Source: Phycisphaerales bacterium (GTDB lineage: Bacteria > Planctomycetota > Phycisphaerae > Phycisphaerales > SM1A02). From it: a DNA stretch of 14,803 bases. Below are positions 7,901 to 14,400 of this stretch, one piece after another (position 1 is the first letter of the stretch; each line of letters begins with the position of its first letter). The stretch is taken from NCBI GenBank assembly GCA_007135295.1, contig SLJD01000200.1:1-14803 (forward strand). The letters run 5' to 3'. Made by a program: the position numbers and the translations under genes. The notes under the pieces were generated by a model. That model was not told the origin of the DNA. It searched no databases and saw nothing but the letters and a program-made list of their open reading frames with translations.

Positions 7901-8988
7901 GGTGGATTCTCCGATGCCACAGCGTCGGCGGGATAACCGGTGCCGAGGAGGCCAGCGGTCTCGCTGCCCTGCAGTGCGAACCAGACATGTAATGTATCGC
8001 CGAACGCAGCGCGGCCGGTGCTTTCATTGCCCTGCATGATGTGAACGTTGTCGTTGAGTGTCAGCCTATAAAACTGCACGTTCTGAAGTGAGGGCGTATC
8101 ACGGCCGACCGAGGCAATCGACTGAGCCGTCGCGTTCATCAGTGTATCGGATGCCACGTCCGACCCCGCGACGCCGCTGGAGGCAAGACGCAGTGACTCC
8201 GGCTCCCCGCCCGCCTGCCCGGGAAGCTGTGCCGCATCGCTCGTCAGCCGGATCCAGTGGGGTTCAGCGACATTCAGCGATTCAATCCGGTTTTCGCGAT
8301 CATTGATCCGAAGGGTCAGATCCCGGCCATGAAAATCCATGGATGGCGTGGAAGCGAAGATATCGCCCGGGCAGGTGACCTCGCCCAGGAAATTGTCAAG
8401 GTCTGCTTCATCGGTGTAGATGACCAGTGATGGATCACCGTCAAGATCCGCAGGGCCATCATCATCGGACTCGTACATGCGAATCTCGACGTCGCCGGTC
8501 ATCCGGCCCGATTCCATTGCCTGATTGTTGAGAAAGACCAGTGCCGACTGGCTCGCCAGTGTGACGATGCGCTGGGGAGAAAGGTGCAACTCGGCACGCG
8601 GATCGGTCATCTGTACCCAGCCCGGGCCCATGCCTTCGGGACTCGGGTCAAGCCGTTCGCAGCGGTAGCGCTGAGCGAGCCGCTCCGGGTTCTCCGGATC
8701 GGGCACCTGAATCCAGCCGCCTCGCTCAAGCCGAACCTGCTGGTCGCTGTGCAGGGGACCGTCGGCAGGATCAATGTCGCCGGCCGCAATGGGCGGGGGA
8801 ATCAGTTCCGGAATATCGTCTTCGGGTGCGGGAGCGGTGGCCTGTTCCTCAGGAACGCCCGTCCTAACCGTGAACGCAATGGCCAGCAGGATAATGGCCA
8901 GCACCGCGCCGGACGTTACGAGAATCACGGCGGTTGAGCGGGGGCGTTCGGCAACAGGAGGGCCGTCGTCTGTATGCGGACTGCTCAT
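4939..8988 (-). CDS. Giant membrane-anchored LptC/LptA (OstA)-like repeat protein
   Basis: Predicted part of the lipopolysaccharide transport bridge. The 1349-residue chain starts with a short cytoplasmic tail and one membrane helix (about 19-41), then a Pro/Ala/Glu-rich linker, as in LptC. Residues about 100-240 have an LptC-like pattern (GDVEIRMY, then YTDEADLDN, then DFHGRDLTLRI). The rest is beta-rich and built from repeats. A module opening with a Trp-acidic motif recurs at Trp536, 786, 1040 and 1202, and a closing glycine turn (GPG or GAG) recurs at about 509, 754, 1006 and 1171. Two of the repeats, about 250 residues apart, are plainly homologous and share WTP at 652 and 905. Escherichia coli LptC and LptA are each below 200 residues, so this chain could hold several jellyroll units in one polypeptide. 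It lies directly after kdsD-kdsC, matching kdsD-kdsC-lptC-lptA. ATG 8988 was chosen; an adjacent GTG at 8991 would add one residue. Another AsmA-like groove protein is the main alternative. Confidence 0.8.
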   Translation of the reverse strand: MSSPHTDDGPPVAERPRSTAVILVTSGAVLAIILLAIAFTVRTGVPEEQATAPAPEDDIPELIPPPIAAGDIDPADGPLHSDQQVRLERGGWIQVPDPENPERLAQRYRCERLDPSPEGMGPGWVQMTDPRAELHLSPQRIVTLASQSALVFLNNQAMESGRMTGDVEIRMYESDDDGPADLDGDPSLVIYTDEADLDNFLGEVTCPGDIFASTPSMDFHGRDLTLRINDRENRIESLNVAEPHWIRLTSDAAQLPGQAGGEPESLRLASSGVAGSDVASDTLMNATAQSIASVGRDTPSLQNVQFYRLTLNDNVHIMQGNESTGRAAFGDTLHVWFALQGSETAGLLGTGYPADAVASENPPLLTGAERAASVTANRLCDVPNHRLLQVNQRPQKPSDPRSIAGPPRHDDVHVTSDGLLEMRPESSTPPGMLSESDSHLQLEGKPVRLYDYADGFEAHCGMLRFESEADLFSLEAGHGRIVRIESPQFELVADYLEVRQSDAQAELIGPGEMELRRDGHNIPGDKPLTDRLRITWEDGVELEFRDDGGQDVSGRRLQLAAFNGDVDVVSDDFELTSDFLDVHFRPDGDDRDDIEMILARGRVNARTARNDGSIACEELQLDLVPDSDGRSVPAALRASEDVEASGEQGTIWTPRLLVEFFDPVDPDRVTSTDRGEDEHIVAGSDIRTVEAGDSVQILLRNGHRVFADHLTADAEQETLELTGEDVMLVAESAWIDRARRLIYDDRNGTATLDGPGRLQFADDDLALEDRGPIDMPAFESDSTIIWQDALHLTFSDAGVEADNEAVSRQLRTALFEGSVQVQTPEFDLQSETLDAQFRDDPARTDNLQRVIARGDVRAVAARDEGQLTCKELQIDFEPDLLDRPAPARLTATGNVEAMSEEGVMWTPKLTVRFTDPASPDRLARSDSSNENRFGAAEVHTMTGEEEVQIRLAEGERIYADRVLADAAEERIELAGENVKMYIDNAWVDQGRVVIYDEQDGIARFEGPGRLRMMEGSVQPLETGPVPPPEIEEEPELTARWYESMYFDERANDGGGFLRLVGDVIITADINDDALHRYEQRRVTGHTLELNFDRIDESGSVLGRVREHGDSGAMAGRREVRHFMAAGIDGTHARIDALAWPDAAREEDPQIMSVRGERIEHETATQASDIDGAGTLIVHDLRDDDQNDRDDRFGGRGTTRFQWSDSLAMTREMDDLYRVVLIGDVQVEHRSLDQEITTLTSRRLRASILQDAPAADTGTNDLIQVSGSAELRRVIASDDVFIRTPEYDVDCDEFDYDVSTALATLSSETSRGVAIHRRQTGQTFTHHRAKWFMDETNRIIIDRGGGGVGN
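5959..6645 (-). repeat. Internal protein repeat unit 2 of the Lpt-like protein
   Basis: This encodes residues about 782-1010 of the large protein, from TIIWQDALHLTF to FEGPGRLRM. It is the second copy of the module, offset from the first by about 250 residues. Shared landmarks are VIARGDV, CKELQIDF, MWTPKLTVRF, IYADRV and the closing GPG turn. Shorter related pieces follow towards the C-terminus (residues about 1036-1177 and 1200-1250), and the closing part of another precedes unit 1. Confidence 0.75.
6712..7395 (-). repeat. Internal protein repeat unit 1 of the Lpt-like protein
   Basis: This encodes residues about 532-759 of the large protein. It begins at ITWEDGVELEF and ends at LDGPGRLQF. 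It aligns along its whole length with the unit encoded at 5959-6645, with matching landmarks: a GDV-type strand, an IARG-type strand (ILARG), a Cys-x-ELQ strand, WTP, a FADHL strand and the final GPG turn. The similarity is at protein level; the DNA has clearly diverged, so the duplication is old. Confidence 0.75.
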
Positions 8989-9051
8989 CACTTCACTTTG
9001 ACATTGATGGACGGGTCTGGGTGGACGAAGGTGGTAAGATGCACATGGCGT

Positions 9052-9564
9052 TCAGTCGTACGAATCAACCACGCCGCTCCACTGGTCACGCGATTGCAGC
9101 AGATGCTCGACGGCTTCGCGGACCGCTCCATGGCCGCCCGGCCGAACTGTTACGAACGATGCCGCATCACGGACTTCGGAGACGGCGTCGGCCACGGCAA
9201 TAGGATATCCGCATCGTCTCATGACCGGCAGGTCGGGCAGGTCGTCGCCGATGTGAGCGACCTGTTCCGGGTGAACGTCCAACTGCTTCAGCATGACATC
9301 AAACGCCTGCCGCTTGTCAGGCCGCCCCTGGATCACCGTGTCGATACCCATCTCTGTGGCTCGATGGTGGACGGCCATGCCCTGGCGACCGGTGATAATG
9401 GCCGTGTGATACCCCAGCCGTCGCCAGGTACTGATGCCGAAACCGTCGCGAACGTGAAATCTTTTTGTTTCCCGGCCGAGGTCGTCGAGATTGATGCTCC
9501 CATTGGTGAGCACGCCGTCAACGTCCAGAGACAGCAGGATGACCCGAGCCGCAGGGTCAGTCAT
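9052..9564 (-). CDS. kdsC: KdsC, 3-deoxy-D-manno-octulosonate-8-phosphate phosphatase
   Basis: HAD-superfamily phosphatase that removes phosphate from Kdo 8-phosphate to give Kdo, the sugar that joins lipid A to the LPS core. The 170-residue, cap-less form is typical of the C0 HAD subgroup. Motif I is DVDGVLTNG with nucleophile Asp14 and Asp16; motif II is TGR (Thr58); motif III is Lys84 in GRPDKRQAF; motif IV is GDDLPDLP with Asp107 and Asp108. All catalytic positions are present. ATG 9564 starts 13 residues before the first aspartate. The frame is open upstream to an ATG at 9636, immediately next to kdsD, which would add 24 Arg/Ala-rich residues; I prefer the shorter form. The gene follows kdsD (its pathway partner) and precedes the Lpt-like gene with a 63-bp gap, consistent with one operon. 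Confidence 0.94.
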   Translation of the reverse strand: MTDPAARVILLSLDVDGVLTNGSINLDDLGRETKRFHVRDGFGISTWRRLGYHTAIITGRQGMAVHHRATEMGIDTVIQGRPDKRQAFDVMLKQLDVHPEQVAHIGDDLPDLPVMRRCGYPIAVADAVSEVRDAASFVTVRPGGHGAVREAVEHLLQSRDQWSGVVDSYD

Positions 9565-9636
9565 TCGTGCCGCCTTCCCGGCCGCACGGAGCACGGTGAA
9601 TATCGGGCAACGGGCGGTCGGACGATACGGCCCCAA

Positions 9637-10674
9637 TCATTCCTGAACGACCTTCATCGCGATCAGATCCTGGACATCGATCAGGCCGATGGGCCTGCCG
9701 TGTTGATCGACAACCGGAATCTCGTCGACACGCCGTTCCCGCACAAGCCGCACCGCATCACGGACGAGATGCCCGTCATGCAGATGCTGCGGGTGGGCTG
9801 TCATGACTTCACGAATCGGCCCGTCGAGCTGTTCCGGCTCATTGAGCACCATCCGCCTCAGATCGCCATCGGTGAAGATGCCGGACAGTCGCCCCTTCTG
9901 ATCAACGAGCACGATCGCACCGGCGCGGCGCCCGTCTCCTGCCTGTTGGCATGCCTGCCGCACAGTGGTGTCATCTCGGACAACCGGCAGGTTCTCGCCC
10001 ACACGAAAACGGACGGCTTCGGTGACTTTTCGCAATCCGACCCCCAGCATGCCGCCCGGATGATGCTTGTGGAAATCGTCCGCGCTGAACGCGCGGCGGC
10101 GAGAGACAGTCAGAGCCAGCGCATCCCCGACGGCGAGCATCGCTGTTGTTGAGGCCGTTGGGGCAAGCTGAAGGGGGCAGGCTTCGGTGACGTTGCCAAG
10201 CGGCAGGTGTACATTGCTGAGGCGGGCCAGAGTCGAGCCATCCGTCATGGAGATGCCGAGCCGCGGCACATTGTCCGCCTCGAGCACGGCCGCAAGATTG
10301 ATGACCTCTTCGGTTTCGCCCGAAAAGCTTAACAGGATCACCACGTCCCCGCGACGTATGCGGCCGAGATCGCCGTGCATTGCCTCCGCAGGATGGATGA
10401 CGTGTGACGGTTGGCCGAGACTCGACAGCGTGGCCGAGATCTTGTTGCCGATCAGGCCGCTCTTGCCCATGCCGGAGACCACAACATGCCCCTCACAGGC
10501 GTCGATCAGGTCCACGGCATGCCGCCATGCATCGGCTTGGGCGCTCAACGCACCGTCAGCCAGCCGCTGAATCGCATCGGCTTCGGCCTGCAACGCCTCG
10601 GCAATGAAGGTCGATTCAGAGGAGTCAGCCGGGCTGGTCGTTCTGCTTGAATCCGCCACAGATGTTATGGCCAT
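9637..10674 (-). CDS. kdsD: KdsD, D-arabinose 5-phosphate isomerase
   Basis: Interconverts ribulose 5-phosphate and arabinose 5-phosphate, the first committed step towards Kdo. The 345-residue protein has the standard order: an SIS (sugar isomerase) domain at about 40-205 and two CBS domains at about 230-277 and 290-342. Visible SIS motifs are SGMGKSG (67-73, with the lysine expected at the active site), EAMHGDLG (97-104), SFSGETEE and HHPGGMLG near 204-211, whose histidine corresponds to the catalytic His of the family. The first CBS domain ends with GIFTDGDLRR and the second with GLIDVQDL. ATG 10674 was chosen over an ATG at 10749, which would add 25 Arg-rich residues reaching across the divergent promoter region. 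The first 20 residues are Ser/Thr-rich and not conserved in type. It is the first gene of the kdsD-kdsC-lpt-like-arsR run. Confidence 0.94.
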   Translation of the reverse strand: MAITSVADSSRTTSPADSSESTFIAEALQAEADAIQRLADGALSAQADAWRHAVDLIDACEGHVVVSGMGKSGLIGNKISATLSSLGQPSHVIHPAEAMHGDLGRIRRGDVVILLSFSGETEEVINLAAVLEADNVPRLGISMTDGSTLARLSNVHLPLGNVTEACPLQLAPTASTTAMLAVGDALALTVSRRRAFSADDFHKHHPGGMLGVGLRKVTEAVRFRVGENLPVVRDDTTVRQACQQAGDGRRAGAIVLVDQKGRLSGIFTDGDLRRMVLNEPEQLDGPIREVMTAHPQHLHDGHLVRDAVRLVRERRVDEIPVVDQHGRPIGLIDVQDLIAMKVVQE

Positions 10675-10739
10675 CTCACTTGCTGCCTGCCTGGATCGCC
10701 GCCGCGCACCATGCCGGCAGACGTTATCATGCTGTCTCC

Positions 10740-10748
10740 AGTATACCA
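10740..10748 (-). promoter_or_regulatory. Possible extended -10 promoter for kdsD
   Basis: On the - strand the sequence reads TGGTATACT, an extended -10 element (TG-n-TATAAT) with one mismatch. It lies in the 95-bp region between the divergent kdsD and scpA genes, about 65 bp upstream of the kdsD ATG. No good -35 hexamer is present, which extended -10 promoters do not need. A start here would give a leader of roughly 60 bases for the Kdo/Lpt operon. I saw no equally good element facing scpA. Confidence 0.35.
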
Positions 10749-10769
10749 CGCAGAAAGCGAACGCTCCGT

Positions 10770-11642
10770 ATGCCCTTGCAGGACGATTACCAGGTTACGC
10801 TCGACATGTTCAAGGGTCCTCTGGACCTGCTTCTGTACCTGATCCGTCGCGCGGAAGTTGATATCCACGATATCCCGATCGCCCAGATTACGGATCAGTA
10901 CCTCGCCTTCCTGCACCAGATCGAAGTAGTGGACATCGATCTCGCCGGCGAGTTCCTCGTCATGGCCGCCACCCTGATTGAGATCAAGTCCCGCACGCTG
11001 ATGCCCGCAGAGCGGCGTTCCAGCAGTGGGTCGGGTTCAGAAGACGGCTCAGATGACGGCGACCCACGCTATGAACTCGTGCAGCAGTTGCTGGCCTACC
11101 AGCGGTACCGAACCGCGTCGGAATCGCTTGATACGGCCCGGCAGCGGTTCGCCGACCGGTTCCCCGGAGGCGGTGCACGCATTCGTCTGGCGACGGAGGA
11201 GACCGACGACCAGGCCGCCGTTGAACTGGACGACGCCAATCCATATGAGCTCTTCGACGTCTATCACCGGATTATGGACGCGATTGACCTGAATCGGCTT
11301 GGCGATCACACCGTCGAGGTCGATGACACCCCGATCGCCCTGCACCAGGATGACCTGCTCGACCAGCTCCGCCGGTCCCGGCAGCAACAGATCACGCTAC
11401 AGCAGGCCTTTGAAGGCAAGTCGGCCGGCCAGCGAGTTGGCCTGTTTCTCGCCACGCTCGAACTGGTCCGGATGCGGCGGGTGACGGTGACTCAGGACGA
11501 CATCAGCGATCTGATCGTGCTTACGCTCAATGACGATCCGACTGATCTATCCGAGGTGGGGACTGATTCGGAGCAGTCCGCTGATCGCGCGGCTGAGAAG
11601 GCAGAGCCGGCATCGAACAACGTTCCGCCCCATCAACAATAA
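10770..11642 (+). CDS. scpA: ScpA, segregation and condensation protein A (kleisin)
   Basis: Kleisin subunit that bridges the two heads of the SMC dimer, together with ScpB, in chromosome organisation and segregation. The N-terminal SMC-binding part shows FKGPLDLLLYLI (14-25), DIPIAQIT (34-41) and FLVMAATLIEIKSRTLMP (62-79), which are hallmark sequences of bacterial ScpA. A Ser/Gly/Asp linker (84-99) follows, then a helical middle and a C-terminal winged helix (about 220-255, FLATLELVRMRRVTVTQDDISDLIVL). The last 35 residues are acidic and probably disordered. Length (290) is slightly above average because of linker and tail. ATG 10770 lies just before DDYQVTLDMF; the frame upstream crosses the promoter region. 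No scpB follows: the next gene, 11 bp away, faces the other way. Confidence 0.94.
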   Translation: MPLQDDYQVTLDMFKGPLDLLLYLIRRAEVDIHDIPIAQITDQYLAFLHQIEVVDIDLAGEFLVMAATLIEIKSRTLMPAERRSSSGSGSEDGSDDGDPRYELVQQLLAYQRYRTASESLDTARQRFADRFPGGGARIRLATEETDDQAAVELDDANPYELFDVYHRIMDAIDLNRLGDHTVEVDDTPIALHQDDLLDQLRRSRQQQITLQQAFEGKSAGQRVGLFLATLELVRMRRVTVTQDDISDLIVLTLNDDPTDLSEVGTDSEQSADRAAEKAEPASNNVPPHQQ

Positions 11643-11653
11643 AAAGCGGTTTT

Positions 11654-12595
11654 CTACTGACGTCTGCGGTACCCGGTTGGCGAGCCTGCCGCTCCGGGCG
11701 CCTTGGTTCCGCGCTGCCCTTGCCTGTCACTGCGTTTCTTGCGGGAGTTCCCGGCGGGCCGGGCGGCCGGTGGTGTTGAGGAAAGTGCGTTGTCCTGGAT
11801 CTGAGCGGCCTTGCGAAGCGCGCCGAGTTCTGCTGGCAGCAGTTCCCGCCACTGGCCCGGCTGGAGATCCTTCAGCTTCAACGGGCCAAGCTGAACCCGC
11901 CGCAACTTCTTGACCGGGTGCCCGAGCCGGGCCATCACCCGGCGAATCTGGCGATTGCGACCTTCTCGCAATTCGATAAGCAGATGCGTGCGATCACGGT
12001 CGCGGTGAAGAACCCTCAGCCGTGAACGGCGCGTTCGGGCCGCCCCGCCGCGTTTCGTGTCTGTCAGAAACACGCCTCGCTCAATGCGCTTGACTTCATC
12101 GCCGGTCAACTCACCCTTGACCGTCACTTCATAGTTTTTGTGCACGCCGTGGCTCGGATGCGTCAGTCGGTTGGCCAGCTCGCCGTCATTGGTCAGCAGG
12201 AGCAGGCCGGTGCTGTCCATGTCAAGTCGACCGACGGGATACAGCCGAACCCGCGACGGATGCTTGACGAGATCAACGGCTCGCTTGCGTCCTTCTGGAT
12301 CATGGTTCGTGCAGACCACGTGGCGTGGCTTGTGAAGCATGACATACACCGGTGGGGCGGCCGTGCTGACCTTGCGCGAGCCGACCTTGATGACATCCCG
12401 TGCCGGATCGACGAACGCGGGGAGGGTGGTGACGAGGTGGCCGTTGACACTGACCTCGCCGCGTTCGATGAGTTCTTCACACGCGCGACGTGATCCGACT
12501 CCAGCCTCGGCAAGGATCTTCTGAATACGCGGGCCGCGCGATGCATCGGTGAAATCATGATCGGAGGAGGTTCGGCGACGGGTCATGGGGTCCAT
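11654..12595 (-). CDS. RluB/RsuA-type pseudouridine synthase
   Basis: Isomerises a uridine of ribosomal RNA (in RluB a 23S rRNA site) to pseudouridine. An S4 RNA-binding domain lies at about residues 22-58 (RIQKILAEAGVGSRRACEELI, shown only in part by its start RIQKILAEAG). The catalytic domain follows, with PVGRLDMDSTGLLLLTNDG at about 120-138; Asp125 in GRLD is the expected catalytic residue. The segment REGRNRQIRRVMARLGHPV near 210-228 is also characteristic. The protein ends in about 38 Arg/Lys/Pro/Gly-rich residues, probably a disordered RNA-binding tail. ATG 12595 gives 313 residues; ATG 12586 is three codons inside and equally possible, and an ATG at 12640 would add 15 residues. The gene converges on scpA, with 11 bp between stops. 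RluB is favoured over RsuA, RluE and RluF by the scpA neighbourhood and the tail. Confidence 0.9.
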   Translation of the reverse strand: MDPMTRRRTSSDHDFTDASRGPRIQKILAEAGVGSRRACEELIERGEVSVNGHLVTTLPAFVDPARDVIKVGSRKVSTAAPPVYVMLHKPRHVVCTNHDPEGRKRAVDLVKHPSRVRLYPVGRLDMDSTGLLLLTNDGELANRLTHPSHGVHKNYEVTVKGELTGDEVKRIERGVFLTDTKRGGAARTRRSRLRVLHRDRDRTHLLIELREGRNRQIRRVMARLGHPVKKLRRVQLGPLKLKDLQPGQWRELLPAELGALRKAAQIQDNALSSTPPAARPAGNSRKKRSDRQGQRGTKAPGAAGSPTGYRRRQ

Positions 12596-12774
12596 CGTAG
12601 GCCGGGCGGGGCGCCTCTTCCCGGGCAGTTCTCCGAACATTGGCTCTGGCCGCTACGATGCCCGGTTCCACAGTTCGCTGGATTTCTCCGATTCACAGGT
12701 CGATAGAAACGGTTGCGGCATTGTGAAACGCTCGTCAGAGCGACCTGACTTCAGGCCATACCGGATGCGTGGCG

Positions 12775-14259
12775 ATGATTCGCAGGAAACTCCAGCCCCT
12801 GATCAATTCAATTCGGGAAGTAGTTACCAATCCTCGGGCCGCCACCACGCGATGGCAGCGGACGGTTCGGTATGCATACGACCTCGGGTGGTCCGGAGCC
12901 CGGCAGTTACGCGACGATGACGCGCCGATGATGGCGGCTGCGCTGACCTATCGCACACTGTTCGCGCTGCTTCCCATTCTTGTCGTTGCCACAATCGTTG
13001 TGCAAGCTATCTACGGAGCGGAAGAGTTTAAATCCGTCGTCCGCAACATGGTTGGTACGCTCGGCTTGGATGAGGTTCAAGTCGATGATCCGGACACGGT
13101 TAACGGGGTCTCACTGGGTGAAACGCTGGATGAATCCAACGGGACCATCTTGCCGATCGAACCGGAAACAGCCGGATCAGGTGCAGAAGGCGAAGCAGTC
13201 GAAGATGATGCGACGGTCACGTTGGGAGACTGGATAGAGGATCTGGTTGATCAGGCGATGGCGCTGAACCTCGAAGCCATGGGGTGGATCGGAACGGCCA
13301 TCGTCATCTACGCCGCGATCGCCCTTGTCGTCACGATCGAGAACATCTTCAACACGATCTACCGCGCCCCGAAAGGGCGGGCATGGACGTGGCGCGTGCC
13401 GTTGTACTGGTTCATCCTGACACTCAGTCCGGTGGCGATCGGGGTGACGTATTTTCTGAATACGCGGCTGACGGAATGGATCGACACCGCCACAAACTGG
13501 GAAGTCCTGCTGCATGCCGGGCCGATCATCTGGGCGTTCTGCGTGATGTGGCTGTTCATGGTCGCCGTGTACATTCTTGTGCCGAACACGACGGTCGAGA
13601 TCAAGCCCGCGATCATCGGCGGACTTGTTGCGGCCGTCTTGATCGAGATCGGTCGTCGGACCCTCGGTGCGTACATGGCCAATGCGTTTACAGTCAGCCA
13701 GATTTACGGTTCACTGGGCCTGATTCCGGTCTTCATGTTCTGGCTTTATGTCATGTGGCTCGTCGTACTGTTCGGGCTGCAGGTCAGCGCCATGGTGCAG
13801 ATGGTTCGCGGGCGCCGCATGGAAGTGTTCGATCAACAGAAGTCGCGAGCCGACGTGACCGATCCACTGTCCGTGCTGGCGGTGATGCTACGCATTACCG
13901 AAGAGTTTGAGGCTGGCAGGCCGGCTCACGTAAGTGAATTGGCGCGTTCGACATGCCTGGCTGAGCCGGCTGTGCGAAGCATTGCTGACAACCTGGTCGA
14001 TGCTGGTTACCTGCATCGGATCGATCGGACCGGCGGGATGTCCCTGGCCAAGCCTCCGGAAAGGATCAAAGCCGAGACGATCATCAGACTTGGTTACGAC
14101 ATGTCGGACTGCCATACTGACCATGAGCCCGACGTTTTTCGCCGTTTGCGGGAAGCACAGTGTGAAGAAGCCGGGCGACGTACCCTTGCGGAACTGGCCG
14201 CACAGGTCTCGGATGAGCAGTCCCCGGAATCCGACGGGAAGTCGTTCGATGGCGGTTAA
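12775..14259 (+). CDS. YihY/BrkB-family membrane protein with winged-helix C-terminus
   Basis: Inner-membrane protein of the YihY/BrkB family (once misnamed ribonuclease BN), of uncertain biochemical role. Six membrane segments are visible, at about residues 52-78, 170-194, 207-229, 248-270, 278-302 and 312-343. Family landmarks are the AAALTYRTLFALLPIL start of the first helix and ENIFNTIYRAPKGRAW after the second. Two additions make it long (494 residues against about 300). The first is an acidic loop of roughly 55 residues after the first helix (about 97-152). The second is a cytoplasmic C-terminal domain: a winged-helix-like part (about 365-430, with HVSELARSTCLAEPAVRSI) and a helical, acidic tail. 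The winged helix suggests nucleic-acid or protein binding, but this is inference. ATG 12775 was chosen; GTG 12769 would add two residues. It stands alone, divergent from the pseudouridine synthase gene. Confidence 0.9.
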   Translation: MIRRKLQPLINSIREVVTNPRAATTRWQRTVRYAYDLGWSGARQLRDDDAPMMAAALTYRTLFALLPILVVATIVVQAIYGAEEFKSVVRNMVGTLGLDEVQVDDPDTVNGVSLGETLDESNGTILPIEPETAGSGAEGEAVEDDATVTLGDWIEDLVDQAMALNLEAMGWIGTAIVIYAAIALVVTIENIFNTIYRAPKGRAWTWRVPLYWFILTLSPVAIGVTYFLNTRLTEWIDTATNWEVLLHAGPIIWAFCVMWLFMVAVYILVPNTTVEIKPAIIGGLVAAVLIEIGRRTLGAYMANAFTVSQIYGSLGLIPVFMFWLYVMWLVVLFGLQVSAMVQMVRGRRMEVFDQQKSRADVTDPLSVLAVMLRITEEFEAGRPAHVSELARSTCLAEPAVRSIADNLVDAGYLHRIDRTGGMSLAKPPERIKAETIIRLGYDMSDCHTDHEPDVFRRLREAQCEEAGRRTLAELAAQVSDEQSPESDGKSFDGG

Positions 14260-14328
14260 CCAGTGTTCTGAGCTCCACTCTGAGAGTCACCCGCTCGTAT
14301 CTTTTCAAGCCGATCCGGCAGAGTGGCC

Positions 14329-14334
14329 GATAAT
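14329..14334 (+). promoter_or_regulatory. Possible -10 element upstream of the last gene
   Basis: GATAAT matches the -10 consensus at five of six bases. It lies 68 bp upstream of the ATG at 14397 and 28 bp upstream of the short frame at 14362. A TTCAAG about 19 bp further upstream is only a poor -35. The 137 bp between the membrane-protein gene and the final gene leave room for a promoter, and this is the best candidate I see. Confidence 0.3.
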
Positions 14335-14361
14335 CCGCGCAGGAGAAGAAGGCAGGAGTTG

Positions 14362-14400
14362 ATGCGGTTCGCAGAGGCTATCCGTGGAGACCTGCCATGA
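14362..14400 (+). CDS. Possible 12-codon leader peptide overlapping the next start
   Basis: ATG 14362 follows AGGAG (14354-14358) and opens a frame for the 12-residue peptide MRFAEAIRGDLP. Its TGA overlaps the ATG of the following gene as ATGA (14397-14400), a layout typical of translational coupling. The peptide has no recognisable attenuator features such as runs of one amino acid. It may be a real leader or a chance frame; the downstream gene also has its own ribosome site. Confidence 0.3.
   Translation: MRFAEAIRGDLP
14386..14390 (+). promoter_or_regulatory. Ribosome binding site of the last gene
   Basis: GGAGA ends six bases before the ATG at 14397, a good Shine-Dalgarno site at normal spacing. 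Clear sites of this kind are rare in this window, so it supports 14397 as a true start even though the gene is cut off by the window end. Confidence 0.55.

Noticed and set aside
5734..7992. A 752-codon open frame on the + strand opposite the Lpt-like gene
   Set aside because: It is fully antisense to a coherent, repeat-containing protein with a membrane anchor and operon context. The + translation has no domain pattern I recognise. Long antisense frames are common in GC-rich DNA.
8974..10152. A 392-codon + strand frame across kdsC and kdsD
   Set aside because: Both genes on the other strand have complete catalytic motifs. The + frame runs across both of them and the gap between them and resembles no family.
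11636..11656. Possible bidirectional terminator AAAAGCGGTTTT between scpA and the pseudouridine synthase gene
   Set aside because: The potential stem is only four A-T pairs around GCGG, too weak to support a terminator call.
12729..12755. Two small inverted repeats (CGCTC/GAGCG and CCTGA/TCAGG) upstream of the YihY-type gene
   Set aside because: Five-base stems of this kind are expected by chance, and no promoter or T-run is associated with them.
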